DNA of 64,000 nt, from positions 1,054,001 to 1,118,000 of the forward strand of contig CAWAGP010000010.1 of the NCBI GenBank assembly GCA_963781705.1, written 5' to 3'. Shown here in pieces: positions 45,091-52,657 of this stretch. The position numbers and the translations under genes are program-made. Below the pieces are notes generated by a model that was given only the letters and a program-made list of their open reading frames with translations, searched no databases and was not told the DNA's origin. Position 1 is the stretch's first letter. Each line of letters begins with the position of its first letter. Source of the DNA: JALYGJ01 sp963781705. Its GTDB lineage: Bacteria > Chloroflexota > Limnocylindria > Limnocylindrales > CSP1-4.

Positions 45091-46023
45091 TCAGCGGCGG
45101 CCGCTTGCCGCCAGTGACTCCGCCTCGGCCGACAGTCGGGCGAACTCCGCGTCAGAGAGCACCAGGTCCGCGGCGGCCGCGTTCTCTTCGAGCTGCTCGA
45201 CCGTCCTGGCGCCGGGGATCGCGACCGTGTTCGGGTGGTGGAGCACCCAGGCGAGGGCGACCTGAGCACGCGTGGCACCGTGGGCGGCCGCAATCTCATT
45301 GACGGCCGTAACCAGTGGCCCGATCCGCTGCTGTGCACCCGGCCGAAACATCGGGTTCCTCGCGCGCAGTCCCCGGATCGTCCCGGGAACGACGCCGGCC
45401 AGAAGGCCCTGACCGAGCGGCGAGTAGGCCACGGTCAGCCTGCCACTCGCTGCCGCATATGGAACATGCTCGCGTGCCGGACCGGGACTGACGAGGCTGA
45501 AACGGACCTGGTCTGCCACGACAGGCCCGCGCAGCGCGCGTTCCGCGGCCTGCCACTGCTCGACCGAGTAATTGCTTACCCCGACGCGACGGACGAGCCC
45601 GGCGGTCAGGAGCGGGCGGACGGCCTGCATGACCCGCCGAACCGACACGAGCGGGTTCGGCCAGTGAGCGTAGTAAAGGTCGATCGTGTCGACGCCGAGC
45701 CTCCGTCGGCTGCCGGCAGCCTGCCAGGCGAGAATCGACTCGGCCGGAGCGATCGGCAGGAACTTCGTTGCGACCACGAGACGGGCACGTTCCTCCGTCG
45801 GCAGCGCCGCCAATGTCTCGCCGATGATGCGCTCTGATCGTGCCGGGCCGTACGCCTCTGCGGTGTCGATCAGCAATATCCCAAGCTCAACCGCGCGGCG
45901 CAGCAGGGCCGGGGCGACCTCAGACGCGTATGTCTCGCCGTAGCCCCACTCCCGTGAGCCGAACTGCCACGTCCCCAGCCCGATCCGGGAAACGCGGAGA
46001 CCATCCGCCTCGACGTACCTCAC
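45091..46023 (-). CDS. Aldo/keto reductase
   Basis: 310 residues from GTG 46023. The (beta/alpha)8 reductase shows the tetrad: Asp and Tyr in LLIDTAEAYGPARSERIIGE, Lys in RLVVATKFLPIAP, and His in TIDLYYAHWPNPLVSVRRVM, followed by RVGVSNYSVEQWQAAERAL, VAYSPLGQGLLAG and VALAWVLHHPNTVAIPGART (NADPH phosphate site). It reduces carbonyl substrates; the specific one is unknown. Confidence 0.88.
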   Translation of the reverse strand: MRYVEADGLRVSRIGLGTWQFGSREWGYGETYASEVAPALLRRAVELGILLIDTAEAYGPARSERIIGETLAALPTEERARLVVATKFLPIAPAESILAWQAAGSRRRLGVDTIDLYYAHWPNPLVSVRRVMQAVRPLLTAGLVRRVGVSNYSVEQWQAAERALRGPVVADQVRFSLVSPGPAREHVPYAAASGRLTVAYSPLGQGLLAGVVPGTIRGLRARNPMFRPGAQQRIGPLVTAVNEIAAAHGATRAQVALAWVLHHPNTVAIPGARTVEQLEENAAAADLVLSDAEFARLSAEAESLAASGRR

Positions 46024-46029
46024 GGATGG

Positions 46030-46035
46030 ACTCTA
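46030..46035 (-). promoter_or_regulatory. -10 box (TAGAGT) of the aldo/keto reductase
   Basis: Minus-strand TAGAGT, six bases, GTG 46023; no Shine-Dalgarno. Confidence 0.45.
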
Positions 46036-46079
46036 GCGGGCCGCACCTCGGCCACAATCGAGCCGTGGGCAGAACAGCG

Positions 46080-47102
46080 TCAGCGCCAGCCGAGCTCCGG
46101 CGCGACGTGGCGCAGGATCGACTCGATGGCGTGGGCGTTGTAGTCCACGCCGAGCTGGTTGGGCACGGTGAGTAGCAGCGTGTCGGCCGCCTCGATGGCG
46201 GTGTCCCCCTTCAGCTGCTCGACCAGCTCCTGGGGCTCAGCGGCATAGGACCGTCCGAAGACCGCCCGCGTGTTCTCGTCGATCTGGCCGATCGAGTCGC
46301 CCTGATCGTGGGAGTGGCCGAAGTACGCCCGATCGCGGTCGTCGACGATGGCGAAGATGCTCCGACTGACCGACACGCGCGGTTCACGGGCATGGCCGGC
46401 CTCCTTCCAGGCCGCGCGATAGGCATCGATCTGCCGGCGCTGCTGGACGTGGAGCGGCTCGCCGGTCTCGTCGAACACGAGCGTCGAACTCATCAGGTTC
46501 ATGCCCTGTTGCGCCGTCCAGACGGCCGTGCCGCTCGAACCCGCGCCCCACCAGATCCGCTCGCGCAGGCCCGGGGAGAAGGGCTCCAGGCGCAGCAGCC
46601 CGGGCGGATTGGGGAACATCGGCCGCGGGCTGGGCTGGGCAAAGCCTTCGCCCTTGAGCAGCTCGAGAAAGACCTGCGCGTGGTCGCGCGCCATGTCGGC
46701 GTCGGTCTCACCATCCGCCGGCAGATAGCCAAAGTGGCGGAAGCCGTCGATGACCTGCTCGGGCGAGCCGCGACTGATGCCCAGCTGCAGCCGGCCACCG
46801 GAGATGAGATCGGCCGCGCCGGCGTCTTCCGCCATGTAGAACGGGTTCTCGTAGCGCATGTCGATCACGCCGGTGCCGATCTCGATACGGCTGGTCCGCG
46901 CGCCAACCGCCGCGAGGAGCGGGAAAGGGGATCCGAGCTGGCGCGCAAAGTGGTGGACGCGGAAGTACGCGCCATCTGCCCCGAGCTCTTCCGCCGCGAC
47001 AGCGAGCTCGATCGACTGGAGCAGGGCGTCAGAGCCTGAGCGAACCTGCGAATACGGGGAGTCGGACCAGTGGCCGAACGACAGGAATCCGATGCGCTTC
47101 AC
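46080..47102 (-). CDS. LLM-class flavin-dependent oxidoreductase
   Basis: 340 residues from GTG 47102. Luciferase-like monooxygenase fold: KRIGFLSFGHWSDSPYSQVR, DGAYFRVHHFARQLGSPFPL, IGTGVIDMRYENPFYMAEDA, SGGRLQLGISRGSPEQVIDG and PGLRERIWWGAGSSGTAVWT. The R-x-x-H-H-F active-site block is typical of the LLM subfamily near alkanal monooxygenases. Substrate unknown. The S51 peptidase gene ends 18 bases upstream. Confidence 0.85.
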   Translation of the reverse strand: MKRIGFLSFGHWSDSPYSQVRSGSDALLQSIELAVAAEELGADGAYFRVHHFARQLGSPFPLLAAVGARTSRIEIGTGVIDMRYENPFYMAEDAGAADLISGGRLQLGISRGSPEQVIDGFRHFGYLPADGETDADMARDHAQVFLELLKGEGFAQPSPRPMFPNPPGLLRLEPFSPGLRERIWWGAGSSGTAVWTAQQGMNLMSSTLVFDETGEPLHVQQRRQIDAYRAAWKEAGHAREPRVSVSRSIFAIVDDRDRAYFGHSHDQGDSIGQIDENTRAVFGRSYAAEPQELVEQLKGDTAIEAADTLLLTVPNQLGVDYNAHAIESILRHVAPELGWR

Positions 47103-47108
47103 CAACGC

Positions 47109-47114
47109 AGATTA
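47109..47114 (-). promoter_or_regulatory. -10 box (TAATCT) of the LLM gene
   Basis: Minus-strand TAATCT, six bases, GTG 47102. It sits in the 18-base gap after the S51 gene, so the LLM gene can be transcribed on its own. Confidence 0.45.
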
Positions 47115-47120
47115 CCGAGC

Positions 47121-47792
47121 TTACGGGTTGAGCAGCTTCCAGTGGCCCTCTGAGATGACTTCGGCCGTGCCGTCGACCACCTTGATGGCGGTCTGATCGT
47201 CGATCGCATAGGCCGGCACGGATAGGCCGGCGGCCCATCGTTCGATGTTTTCCATGGTCGTATCGGACATGTCCGGGCGCTCAAAGTGGGGGAACACGGA
47301 GAAGTCGACCAGCCCCAGCGCCTTGTTGCTGGCGGTGAGTGGTTCACTGCTGTCGTAGGTCGCTCCGCCGAAGTCGGGCGTCGCCACCATCGCTCCACCG
47401 CTCGTGCCGACGTAGACCATTTCGGGTCGCAGCGAAGGCAAGAGGTCGGCCAGTCCCGATTCCCGCATCCAGTAGCACAGGTACAGGGGACTGCCGCCCC
47501 ACACCAGCAGGGCGTCGGTTTCCCGGACGGCGGGCACCCAGGTTTCCTTCTTGATGCTGGGCAACGCGGTCAGCTCGAGCACTCCCAGCGACTTCCAGCC
47601 CAGGCCGCACATCGGGCCCTCCGTTGCGCCGCTGATGAACCGGTAGACGTGGCCCGGGCCGCCCGAGAAAGGCTGCACCCCGGTGGGAATGCACAGCGCG
47701 CTGGACTCGGCAATCGGTTTCCCCAGCAAATCGACCAGTGCCTGCTCGATGCTCGGGTTGGTGATGCCGTTGGAAGTAAGGAGAAGCTTCAT
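47121..47792 (-). CDS. Peptidase E-like protein (family S51)
   Basis: 223 residues from ATG 47792. MKLLLTSNGITNPSIEQALV, ALLVWGGSPLYLCYWMRESG, the nucleophile elbow YVGTSGGAMVATPDFG (Ser in GTSGGAM), DFSVFPHFERPDMSDTTMEN with the probable catalytic His, and AYAIDDQTAIKVVDG match dipeptidase E (Asp-specific) relatives. A TAGGCT box lies eight bases upstream of the start. Confidence 0.85.
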   Translation of the reverse strand: MKLLLTSNGITNPSIEQALVDLLGKPIAESSALCIPTGVQPFSGGPGHVYRFISGATEGPMCGLGWKSLGVLELTALPSIKKETWVPAVRETDALLVWGGSPLYLCYWMRESGLADLLPSLRPEMVYVGTSGGAMVATPDFGGATYDSSEPLTASNKALGLVDFSVFPHFERPDMSDTTMENIERWAAGLSVPAYAIDDQTAIKVVDGTAEVISEGHWKLLNP

Positions 47793-47888
47793 GGTCGGTG
47801 AGCCTACGTGACGCTGGCCCGTCCGGCTTGACAACCTTGGTCGTTCGCCGTAGCGTCCGGACATTATCCGTACATCGATGGAGCACAG

Positions 47889-48176
47889 ATGCCAGTCGCC
47901 CGATCGGCACGTAAGGAGGATCGACTCGAGCTCAGGCTTCGGCCAGCCGAACGTCGCCTGCTGGACGAGGCCGCTCAAGCAAGCGCCGTGAGCACGAGCG
48001 CATTCGTGCTGTCTCACGCTACGGCCGCCGCACAGAACCTGCTCGCGGACCGCACTCACTTTGTCCTGCCCGCGGAGAGGTGGGATGCGTTCGTTGCCCT
48101 GCTCGAGCGCGACGAACAGCCCGTGTCAGACCTGGCCGCGTTCCTTGCCCGTCCGACCGTCTTCAGCGACGAGTGA
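47889..48176 (+). CDS. DUF1778 (TacA-like) antitoxin
   Basis: 95 residues from ATG 47889. RKEDRLELRLRPAERRLLDE is a ribbon-helix-helix DNA-binding start, AAQASAVSTSAFVLSHATAA the helical part, and FVLPAERWDAFVALLERDEQ the conserved DUF1778 toxin-binding tail. It should repress its own operon and neutralise the GNAT toxin encoded next, which overlaps by four bases (GTGA). Confidence 0.88.
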   Translation: MPVARSARKEDRLELRLRPAERRLLDEAAQASAVSTSAFVLSHATAAAQNLLADRTHFVLPAERWDAFVALLERDEQPVSDLAAFLARPTVFSDE

Positions 48177-48709
48177 CCGAGTTCCGTCGGCCGGAACTCA
48201 TACGTCCCGAACACGAGATCGCCGATTTCGATTGCGGCTCGGATGCCCAGACCTCATGGTTGCGCGAGCACGCCCTGCAGGCCAATCGGGCGGACTCGGC
48301 ACGTGTTTACGTGGCGTGCGTCTCCCGATCGAGCCGCGTGGCCGGCTATTACGCGCTATCGGCGGGGTCGGTAGCCCACGATGGTGCCCCAAGTCGCATC
48401 GCACATGGCCTGGGCCGGTACCCGGTCCGGGTGATCATCCTCACCCGTCTTGGAGTAGATCGGACGCAGCATGGCCAGGGACTCGGAAGGAGCCTCGTTC
48501 ACGACGCTCTGCTCCAAGCGGCGGCAGTGGCCGAGCGCGTCGGAGTCCGCGCCCTCCTGATTCACGCGGAAACGCCTGAGGCGGCCGCTTTCTACGCTCG
48601 GATAAGCGCGAGGTTCGAAGAGTCGCCCACGGATCCGCTGCATCTGCTCCTACTGATAAAGGATCTTCGCCGCGCCATTGAGGAGGCGGCGGAGAACCCT
48701 ACGGCTTGA
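48173..48709 (+). CDS. GNAT toxin (TacT-like)
   Basis: 178 residues from GTG 48173, overlapping the antitoxin stop. The start EFRRPELIRPEHEIADFDCG, then SDAQTSWLREHALQANRADS (about residues 20-40), SRVAGYYALSAGSVAH, PVRVIILTRLGVDRTQHGQG (acetyl-CoA loop) and FYARISARFEESPTDPLHLL are characteristic of the TacT/AtaT family, which acetylate the amino acid on charged tRNAs and stop translation. Target tRNA unknown. Confidence 0.88.
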   Translation: MTEFRRPELIRPEHEIADFDCGSDAQTSWLREHALQANRADSARVYVACVSRSSRVAGYYALSAGSVAHDGAPSRIAHGLGRYPVRVIILTRLGVDRTQHGQGLGRSLVHDALLQAAAVAERVGVRALLIHAETPEAAAFYARISARFEESPTDPLHLLLLIKDLRRAIEEAAENPTA

Positions 48710-48759
48710 ACCTTGTGTCGGCGCGTACCCATCGGCTTCGGTCGTGGCATTGTTCCTCG

Positions 48760-49329
48760 ATGCGACCGCTGCGGTATTCGATCAACGTGACGCTCGATGG
48801 TTGCGTCGATCATCGGATGGGGATCGCGGACGAGGAGCTCCATCGTCGCGCGGGGGAGGGCATCGCGCAGGTCGATGCCCTGATCTTCGGCCGGGTGACC
48901 TACGAAATGATGGAGGCGGCCTGGCGCGAGCCCGCACGGACGAGCGCGCGGCCCGACTGGATGGACGAATGGATGCTGCCGTTCGCCCACACCATCGACG
49001 CGGCGAAGAAGTACGTGGTGTCGGACAGCCTCACCCAGGTGGATTGGAACGCCGAGCTCGTGCGCGGCGACCAGCTGGAGGCGACCGTCAGGGAGCTGAA
49101 GCGCCAGCCGGGCAAAGGACTCATGACAGGCGGCGTGACACTCCCCCTGGCACTGGCAGAGCTCGGGCTGATCGACGAGTACGAGTTCGTGGTGCATCCG
49201 CGGATCGCCGGCCACGGGCCGACGCTGTTCGCGGGACTATCGAAGACGCTGGACCTGGAGCTGGTCGGCCGGCTCGAGTACGGCTCCGGCGCGGTCGCGC
49301 TGCGGTACCGGCCTACCGGATCCAACTGA
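48760..49329 (+). CDS. RibD C-terminal/dihydrofolate-reductase-like protein
   Basis: 189 residues from ATG 48760 (the longer frame to 48706 overlaps the toxin gene; a CATTGT box sits six bases before 48760). PLRYSINVTLDGCVDHRMGI, DALIFGRVTYEMMEAAWREP, KYVVSDSLTQVDWNAELVRG, LMTGGVTLPLALAELGLIDE and VHPRIAGHGPTLFAG give the complete NADPH-binding RibD-C fold. Substrate unknown; such proteins are common next to ArsR or stress genes. Confidence 0.82.
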   Translation: MRPLRYSINVTLDGCVDHRMGIADEELHRRAGEGIAQVDALIFGRVTYEMMEAAWREPARTSARPDWMDEWMLPFAHTIDAAKKYVVSDSLTQVDWNAELVRGDQLEATVRELKRQPGKGLMTGGVTLPLALAELGLIDEYEFVVHPRIAGHGPTLFAGLSKTLDLELVGRLEYGSGAVALRYRPTGSN

Positions 49330-49345
49330 ACGCAAGGAGGCCAAC

Positions 49346-49402
49346 TTGACCGCTCTCGAGGGCAGCAAGCAAGTCCGGATCGCTCCAATCGCGTCGAGCT
49401 GA
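49346..49402 (+). CDS. 18-codon ORF with strong Shine-Dalgarno, possible gene remnant
   Basis: TTG 49346 follows a perfect AAGGAGG (49334-49340) by five bases and encodes TALEGSKQVRIAPIASS after the start residue. After the stop, another frame reads VELTLDGPR, so this may be the beginning of a decayed or truncated gene rather than a functional peptide. Confidence 0.3.
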   Translation: MTALEGSKQVRIAPIASS

Positions 49403-49435
49403 CGCTAGATGGGCCGCGGAAACGGCCGTGCGCGC

Positions 49436-50275
49436 CTAGAGCCGCGGTGGGCCTCGTCGAATGCGCTCGCGCACGGTGTCGGCCGAATCCTTCTCGTCCC
49501 AATGGCTCTCGATGAACCACGTGGCACCGGCCTCGGCGAGCGGCAGGAGCCTGGCGCGATCCGCCGCATGGTCGGTGCCCGAGGTCACGCCCTCGGTGAC
49601 GATGTCGAACGGGGTCGGGGACTGACGGTGCTCGGCCATCCATGACACGACGCCGGCCACGGCCGCGGGTGATGACCAGACGTCGTCGCGATCTGCATCC
49701 TTTGACAAGTCGGAGACGATCACGCCGTCCCAGCGCGCCGCGCGGCGGAGCGACTTGGCGTACGGCCACGCCCCGACCGGCCACACCGGTATGCGCGGTC
49801 GCTGCACGGGGCGGTCGAAGCGGAGGTCCTTCATCCAGTAGTGCTTGCCCTGGTAGCTGACCGTCTCGCCGGACCAGGCCAGCTCGAGTATGTCCAGGCA
49901 TTCGTCGAGCTTCTCGGCACGCACCCGGCGCGACGGGTCATCGGTGCTCACTCGCGAGTAGCCGCCGTCCCACGTGCCACCCAGGCCCACCGGGAGCACG
50001 AACCGACCGTTCGAGAGGTTATCGATCGTGATCGTCTCGCGCGCCACCTTCCACGGCCGGCGACGAGCAAGCGAGAAGACCATCGCGCCCAGGCTGATCC
50101 GCTCGGTGACTGCGGCCATGGCTCCCAGGACCACCCATGGGTCGAAGACGTCGCCGCGGTCGACGGAGATGTCGTCCCAGGCGAACACACCGTCCCAGCC
50201 GCTCGCCTCGGCGTCGCGGGCCATGTCGACGTAGTCGTGGACAGATCCGAACGAGGTGACCACCCCGAACTTCAC
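49436..50275 (-). CDS. LLM-class F420-dependent oxidoreductase
   Basis: 279 residues from GTG 50275. KFGVVTSFGSVHDYVDMARD, GWDGVFAWDDISVDRGDVFD, RISLGAMVFSLARRRPWKVA, NLSNGRFVLPVGLGGTWDGG and RPRIPVWPVGAWPYAKSLRR follow the luciferase-like fold; shorter than the family's usual 300-350. The start overlaps a 23-codon upstream ORF (GTGA), suggesting coupled translation. Confidence 0.85.
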   Translation of the reverse strand: MKFGVVTSFGSVHDYVDMARDAEASGWDGVFAWDDISVDRGDVFDPWVVLGAMAAVTERISLGAMVFSLARRRPWKVARETITIDNLSNGRFVLPVGLGGTWDGGYSRVSTDDPSRRVRAEKLDECLDILELAWSGETVSYQGKHYWMKDLRFDRPVQRPRIPVWPVGAWPYAKSLRRAARWDGVIVSDLSKDADRDDVWSSPAAVAGVVSWMAEHRQSPTPFDIVTEGVTSGTDHAADRARLLPLAEAGATWFIESHWDEKDSADTVRERIRRGPPRL

Positions 50276-50343
50276 GACGGCGCCAACTCGTCGGGCTGAT
50301 AAACGCCGAGGATGTTCTCGACGTAATCGATCACGTGAGCCAT
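50272..50343 (-). CDS. 23-codon ORF coupled to the LLM gene
   Basis: ATG 50343 to TGA at 50272-50274, encoding AHVIDYVENILGVYQPDEL and a short tail; its stop overlaps the GTG of the LLM gene. A TACGCT -10 box lies six bases upstream, exactly as in the leaderless genes of this window. It is too short for standard gene finders. It could be a genuine micropeptide or a coupling leader; no homologue is known to me. Confidence 0.45.
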   Translation of the reverse strand: MAHVIDYVENILGVYQPDELAPS

Positions 50344-50349
50344 GCTCAA

Positions 50350-50355
50350 AGCGTA
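50350..50355 (-). promoter_or_regulatory. -10 box (TACGCT) before the 23-codon ORF
   Basis: Minus-strand TACGCT, six bases, ATG 50343. It is the only promoter-like element upstream of the LLM gene, which supports the short ORF being the first translated unit. Confidence 0.45.
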
Positions 50356-50425
50356 CGCGGTAGGCGCACCCTGCACTGGCGGATCACTGAGGCATTCGCG
50401 CATCCCGCGGCCAGCGCGACCTCAG

Positions 50426-50461
50426 TATAGGCTTGACTAGCCGCCTTGTGATGGCTATAAA
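50426..50461 (+). promoter_or_regulatory. Consensus promoter of the Phd/PIN module
   Basis: TTGACT (50433-50438), 17 bases, TATAAA (50456-50461), then six bases to ATG 50468. TATAG (50426-50430) and CTATA (50455-50459) form a spaced inverted repeat over the promoter that could be the antitoxin operator. Confidence 0.65.
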
Positions 50462-50467
50462 GGCCCG

Positions 50468-50761
50468 ATGAAGACGGCCACGGTGACCGAAGCGAAGAAC
50501 GGCCTGAGCGCCCTGATCGACCAAGTCAAGGCAGGCGAGTCCGTGACCATCACCGATCGCGGCACTCCCGTGGCTCGTCTCGAGCCGGTCGCCGCGCACG
50601 CCGGCCAAGTTGGCCGCCTGCAGCGCCTTTCCCGCGCCGGTATTGCGCGCGTGCCGCAAGACGTTGATGCCGCGCGCGCACTGGCCGATCTTCCCCCTCC
50701 GCCGCCAGCGACAAGCAGCGTCGTGGCAGCGTTGCTCGAGGAACGGCGACTGGCCAGATGA
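50468..50761 (+). CDS. Phd/YefM-type antitoxin
   Basis: 97 residues from ATG 50468. KTATVTEAKNGLSALIDQVK, AGESVTITDRGTPVARLEPV is the Phd/YefM DNA-binding fold; the C-terminal helical tail (SVVAALLEERRLAR) should bind the toxin. It overlaps the PIN gene by four bases (ATGA) and is probably autorepressing. Confidence 0.88.
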   Translation: MKTATVTEAKNGLSALIDQVKAGESVTITDRGTPVARLEPVAAHAGQVGRLQRLSRAGIARVPQDVDAARALADLPPPPPATSSVVAALLEERRLAR

Positions 50762-51186
50762 GGTTCTGGGACAGTTCGGCCATCGTGCCGTTGCTGGTCG
50801 CTGAAGAGGACGCGCCGGCCATCGGCGCCATCCTTGAAGCGGACCCGCAGGTCGTTGCCTGGTGGGGAACGGCCGTCGAGTGCGTGTCCGCATTGGCGCG
50901 CAGGGAGCGCGAGGGCAGCCTCGCTACCGGCGACGCGACGGTCGCGCTCGCGCGGCTCGACGCGCTCCGGGCTGCGTGGATCGAGGTTCAGCCGGTCGAT
51001 CGCGTCCGCTCGGTTGCCATCCGCCTGCTGCGCACCCATCCGCTGCGTGCCGCTGACGCTTTCCAGCTGGCCGCCGCGATCGCCGCCGCCGAAGGGCATC
51101 CCGAGACGTTCCCGTTCGTGACGCTGGACGAGCAGCTGGCCGACGCCGCCTCACGCGAAGGTTTTCCGATCGCGCGGTTGGCCTGA
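50758..51186 (+). CDS. PIN-domain toxin (VapC-like)
   Basis: 142 residues from ATG 50758. PIN-fold acidic residues: Asp in RFWDSSAIVPLLV, Glu in AVECVSALARREREG, and LRAADAFQLAAAIAAAEG with a further Asp; FVTLDEQLADAASREGFPIA closes the fold. VapC-type toxins are Mg-dependent RNases cutting tRNA or rRNA. Paired with the overlapping Phd-type antitoxin. Confidence 0.88.
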   Translation: MRFWDSSAIVPLLVAEEDAPAIGAILEADPQVVAWWGTAVECVSALARREREGSLATGDATVALARLDALRAAWIEVQPVDRVRSVAIRLLRTHPLRAADAFQLAAAIAAAEGHPETFPFVTLDEQLADAASREGFPIARLA

Positions 51187-51202
51187 TGTTGGTGCCGCAC
51201 GA

Positions 51203-51231
51203 TTGACAGCATCCTGATACAACCGTATGGT
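51203..51231 (+). promoter_or_regulatory. Consensus promoter of the ArsR operon
   Basis: TTGACA (51203-51208), 17 bases, TATGGT (51226-51231), seven bases, ATG 51239. The spacing fixes the start at 51239 rather than at the upstream in-frame ATG 51227, which lies inside the -10 box. Confidence 0.7.
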
Positions 51232-51237
51232 TGTATC
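51216..51237. promoter_or_regulatory. Palindromic operator over the ArsR promoter
   Basis: GATACAACC-GTAT-GGTTGTATC, a perfect 9-bp inverted repeat, covers the -10 box and the transcription start. ArsR-type dimers bind such palindromes, so autorepression is likely. Confidence 0.65.
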
Positions 51238-51238
51238 C

Positions 51239-51574
51239 ATGCAGACGGCAACGGACTTCGACCGCATCTTTTCCGCCCTGGCTGACGCCACGCGGCGCGA
51301 CATCGTGCGCCGTGCCATAGCAGGGGAGGAGGGCGTCGCGGAGATCGCCGCGCATTACCCAATGAGCTTTGCCGCCGTCCAGAAGCATGTGGCCGTCCTC
51401 GAGCGTGCGGGGCTGGTCGGCAAGGAGCGTGTCGGACGTCGCAAGGTCGTTCGCGCCCAGCAGTCGGGATTGCTCGTCGCACAGCGACTGCTCAATGACT
51501 ACGAGGAGCTGTGGCGCGGCCGCATCGAGCGCATGGCAGACATCCTCAATGAACCCACGGAGGCCAACTCGTGA
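51239..51574 (+). CDS. ArsR-family winged-helix repressor
   Basis: 111 residues from ATG 51239. ATDFDRIFSALADATRRDIV, VAEIAAHYPMSFAAVQKHVA (recognition helix) and VLERAGLVGKERVGRRKVVR form the ArsR winged helix. No metal-binding Cys cluster is present, so it belongs to the SRPBCC-associated subgroup that senses something other than arsenic. The next gene overlaps by four bases. Confidence 0.88.
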   Translation: MQTATDFDRIFSALADATRRDIVRRAIAGEEGVAEIAAHYPMSFAAVQKHVAVLERAGLVGKERVGRRKVVRAQQSGLLVAQRLLNDYEELWRGRIERMADILNEPTEANS

Positions 51575-52074
51575 CCGTCACCAGTGTCCACAACGACCCG
51601 GTCAATCTGACCCTGACCGTTACGGCCGAACTTGACGCACCGCCGGAGCGCGTCTGGCAGCTCTGGGCAGATCCGCGCCAGTTCGAGCGCTGGTGGGGTC
51701 CCCCGAACTACCCGGCGACGGCGACGGCGCTCGATCTGCGCCCCGCCGGCAAGGTTGAGTACCACCTGACCGGGCCCGACGGCGACATGCCGCCTAACGT
51801 CTGGGACGTTCTCGAGGTCGACCCGCCGCGCCTGCTCGTGTTCCGCGATGCGATTGTCGGCGACGATGACGTACCGGTCGACGAAGGGCCCTCCGCAATG
51901 ACGGTGAAGTTCGAGCCGATCGAGGCGGAACGAACTCGAATGTCCATCGAGAGCAAGTTCTCCAGCGCCGAAGCCCTCAAGCTCGCCCTGGAGATGGACA
52001 TGGCCAAGTACCTCGAGTGGAACGTGGCCCAGATGAACACGGTCCTCGCCGAATCGCCCGTCGGTACACATTGA
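51571..52074 (+). CDS. SRPBCC/AHSA1-domain protein
   Basis: 167 residues from GTG 51571, overlapping arsR (GTGA). LTVTAELDAPPERVWQLWAD, PRQFERWWGPPNYPATATAL, GKVEYHLTGPDGDMPPNVWD and EMDMAKYLEWNVAQMNTVLA define the START-like AHSA1 fold, a hydrophobic-ligand pocket. With the ArsR repressor it forms the common two-gene unit of unknown physiological ligand. Confidence 0.87.
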   Translation: MTVTSVHNDPVNLTLTVTAELDAPPERVWQLWADPRQFERWWGPPNYPATATALDLRPAGKVEYHLTGPDGDMPPNVWDVLEVDPPRLLVFRDAIVGDDDVPVDEGPSAMTVKFEPIEAERTRMSIESKFSSAEALKLALEMDMAKYLEWNVAQMNTVLAESPVGTH

Positions 52075-52096
52075 GGGGTCGCCGGAGCCAAGCGAG

Positions 52097-52588
52097 ATGT
52101 GGCGCGCGATGTGGCTGAACCGCTTCGACGATGTCACCACCGTAGTGATGGGCCGGAGATCGTTTCTTGGTCACCACAAGGTCTGGACCGAGAAAGCGCG
52201 GAGTCCGTCCGACCCGACCTACCTCCTCGACTACGCGCGCTGGCTGGACCGAGTCGACAAGGTCTGTCTCTCGAACCGCCTCCTGACCCCGGGGTGGGAC
52301 AACTCGCGCGTCATGAAGGGCGATCTTTCCGAGATCGTCGCCAAGATCAAGCGCGAGAAGGGCGGCAACATCATCGCGGAGGGCGGCCCGAGGCTGATCC
52401 TTGAGTTCCTCAGGCTCGGACTTGCTGACGACCTGTGGATGATCGTGCAGCCTGTGGTCTTCGGGAAAGGCCCGAAATACTGGGGCAACATGGACTCGCA
52501 GGCGACCCTGAAGCTGCTGTCGTCAGAGACCATGGAAGACGGCGAGCTGCTGCTGCACTACGAAACCGTTCGCGGTTTCCAGGCATAG
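52097..52588 (+). CDS. RibD-C/DHFR-like protein, N-terminally short
   Basis: 163 residues from ATG 52097. LNRFDDVTTVVMGRRSFLGH, VDKVCLSNRLLTPGWDNSRV, GGNIIAEGGPRLILEFLRLG, and LWMIVQPVVFGKGPKYW match the middle and end of the RibD-C family, but the usual first strand ('SLDG...' of about 30 residues) is missing; the frame continues upstream only inside the SRPBCC gene. It may be a truncated copy or use an unusual start. It ends the ArsR operon. Confidence 0.65.
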   Translation: MWRAMWLNRFDDVTTVVMGRRSFLGHHKVWTEKARSPSDPTYLLDYARWLDRVDKVCLSNRLLTPGWDNSRVMKGDLSEIVAKIKREKGGNIIAEGGPRLILEFLRLGLADDLWMIVQPVVFGKGPKYWGNMDSQATLKLLSSETMEDGELLLHYETVRGFQA

Positions 52589-52657
52589 CCGCCGCTGGAG
52601 GGCGGGCAGCCACGCCGGCGATCGACGCGCTGTGATGCTCTCGAAACGGCTGGGACC

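Noticed and set aside
43779..45302. 507-codon plus-strand frame over the DUF2254 gene
   Set aside because: Antisense shadow; composition is dominated by Arg, Gln and Asp from GC-rich codons, while the minus strand encodes recognisable membrane segments.
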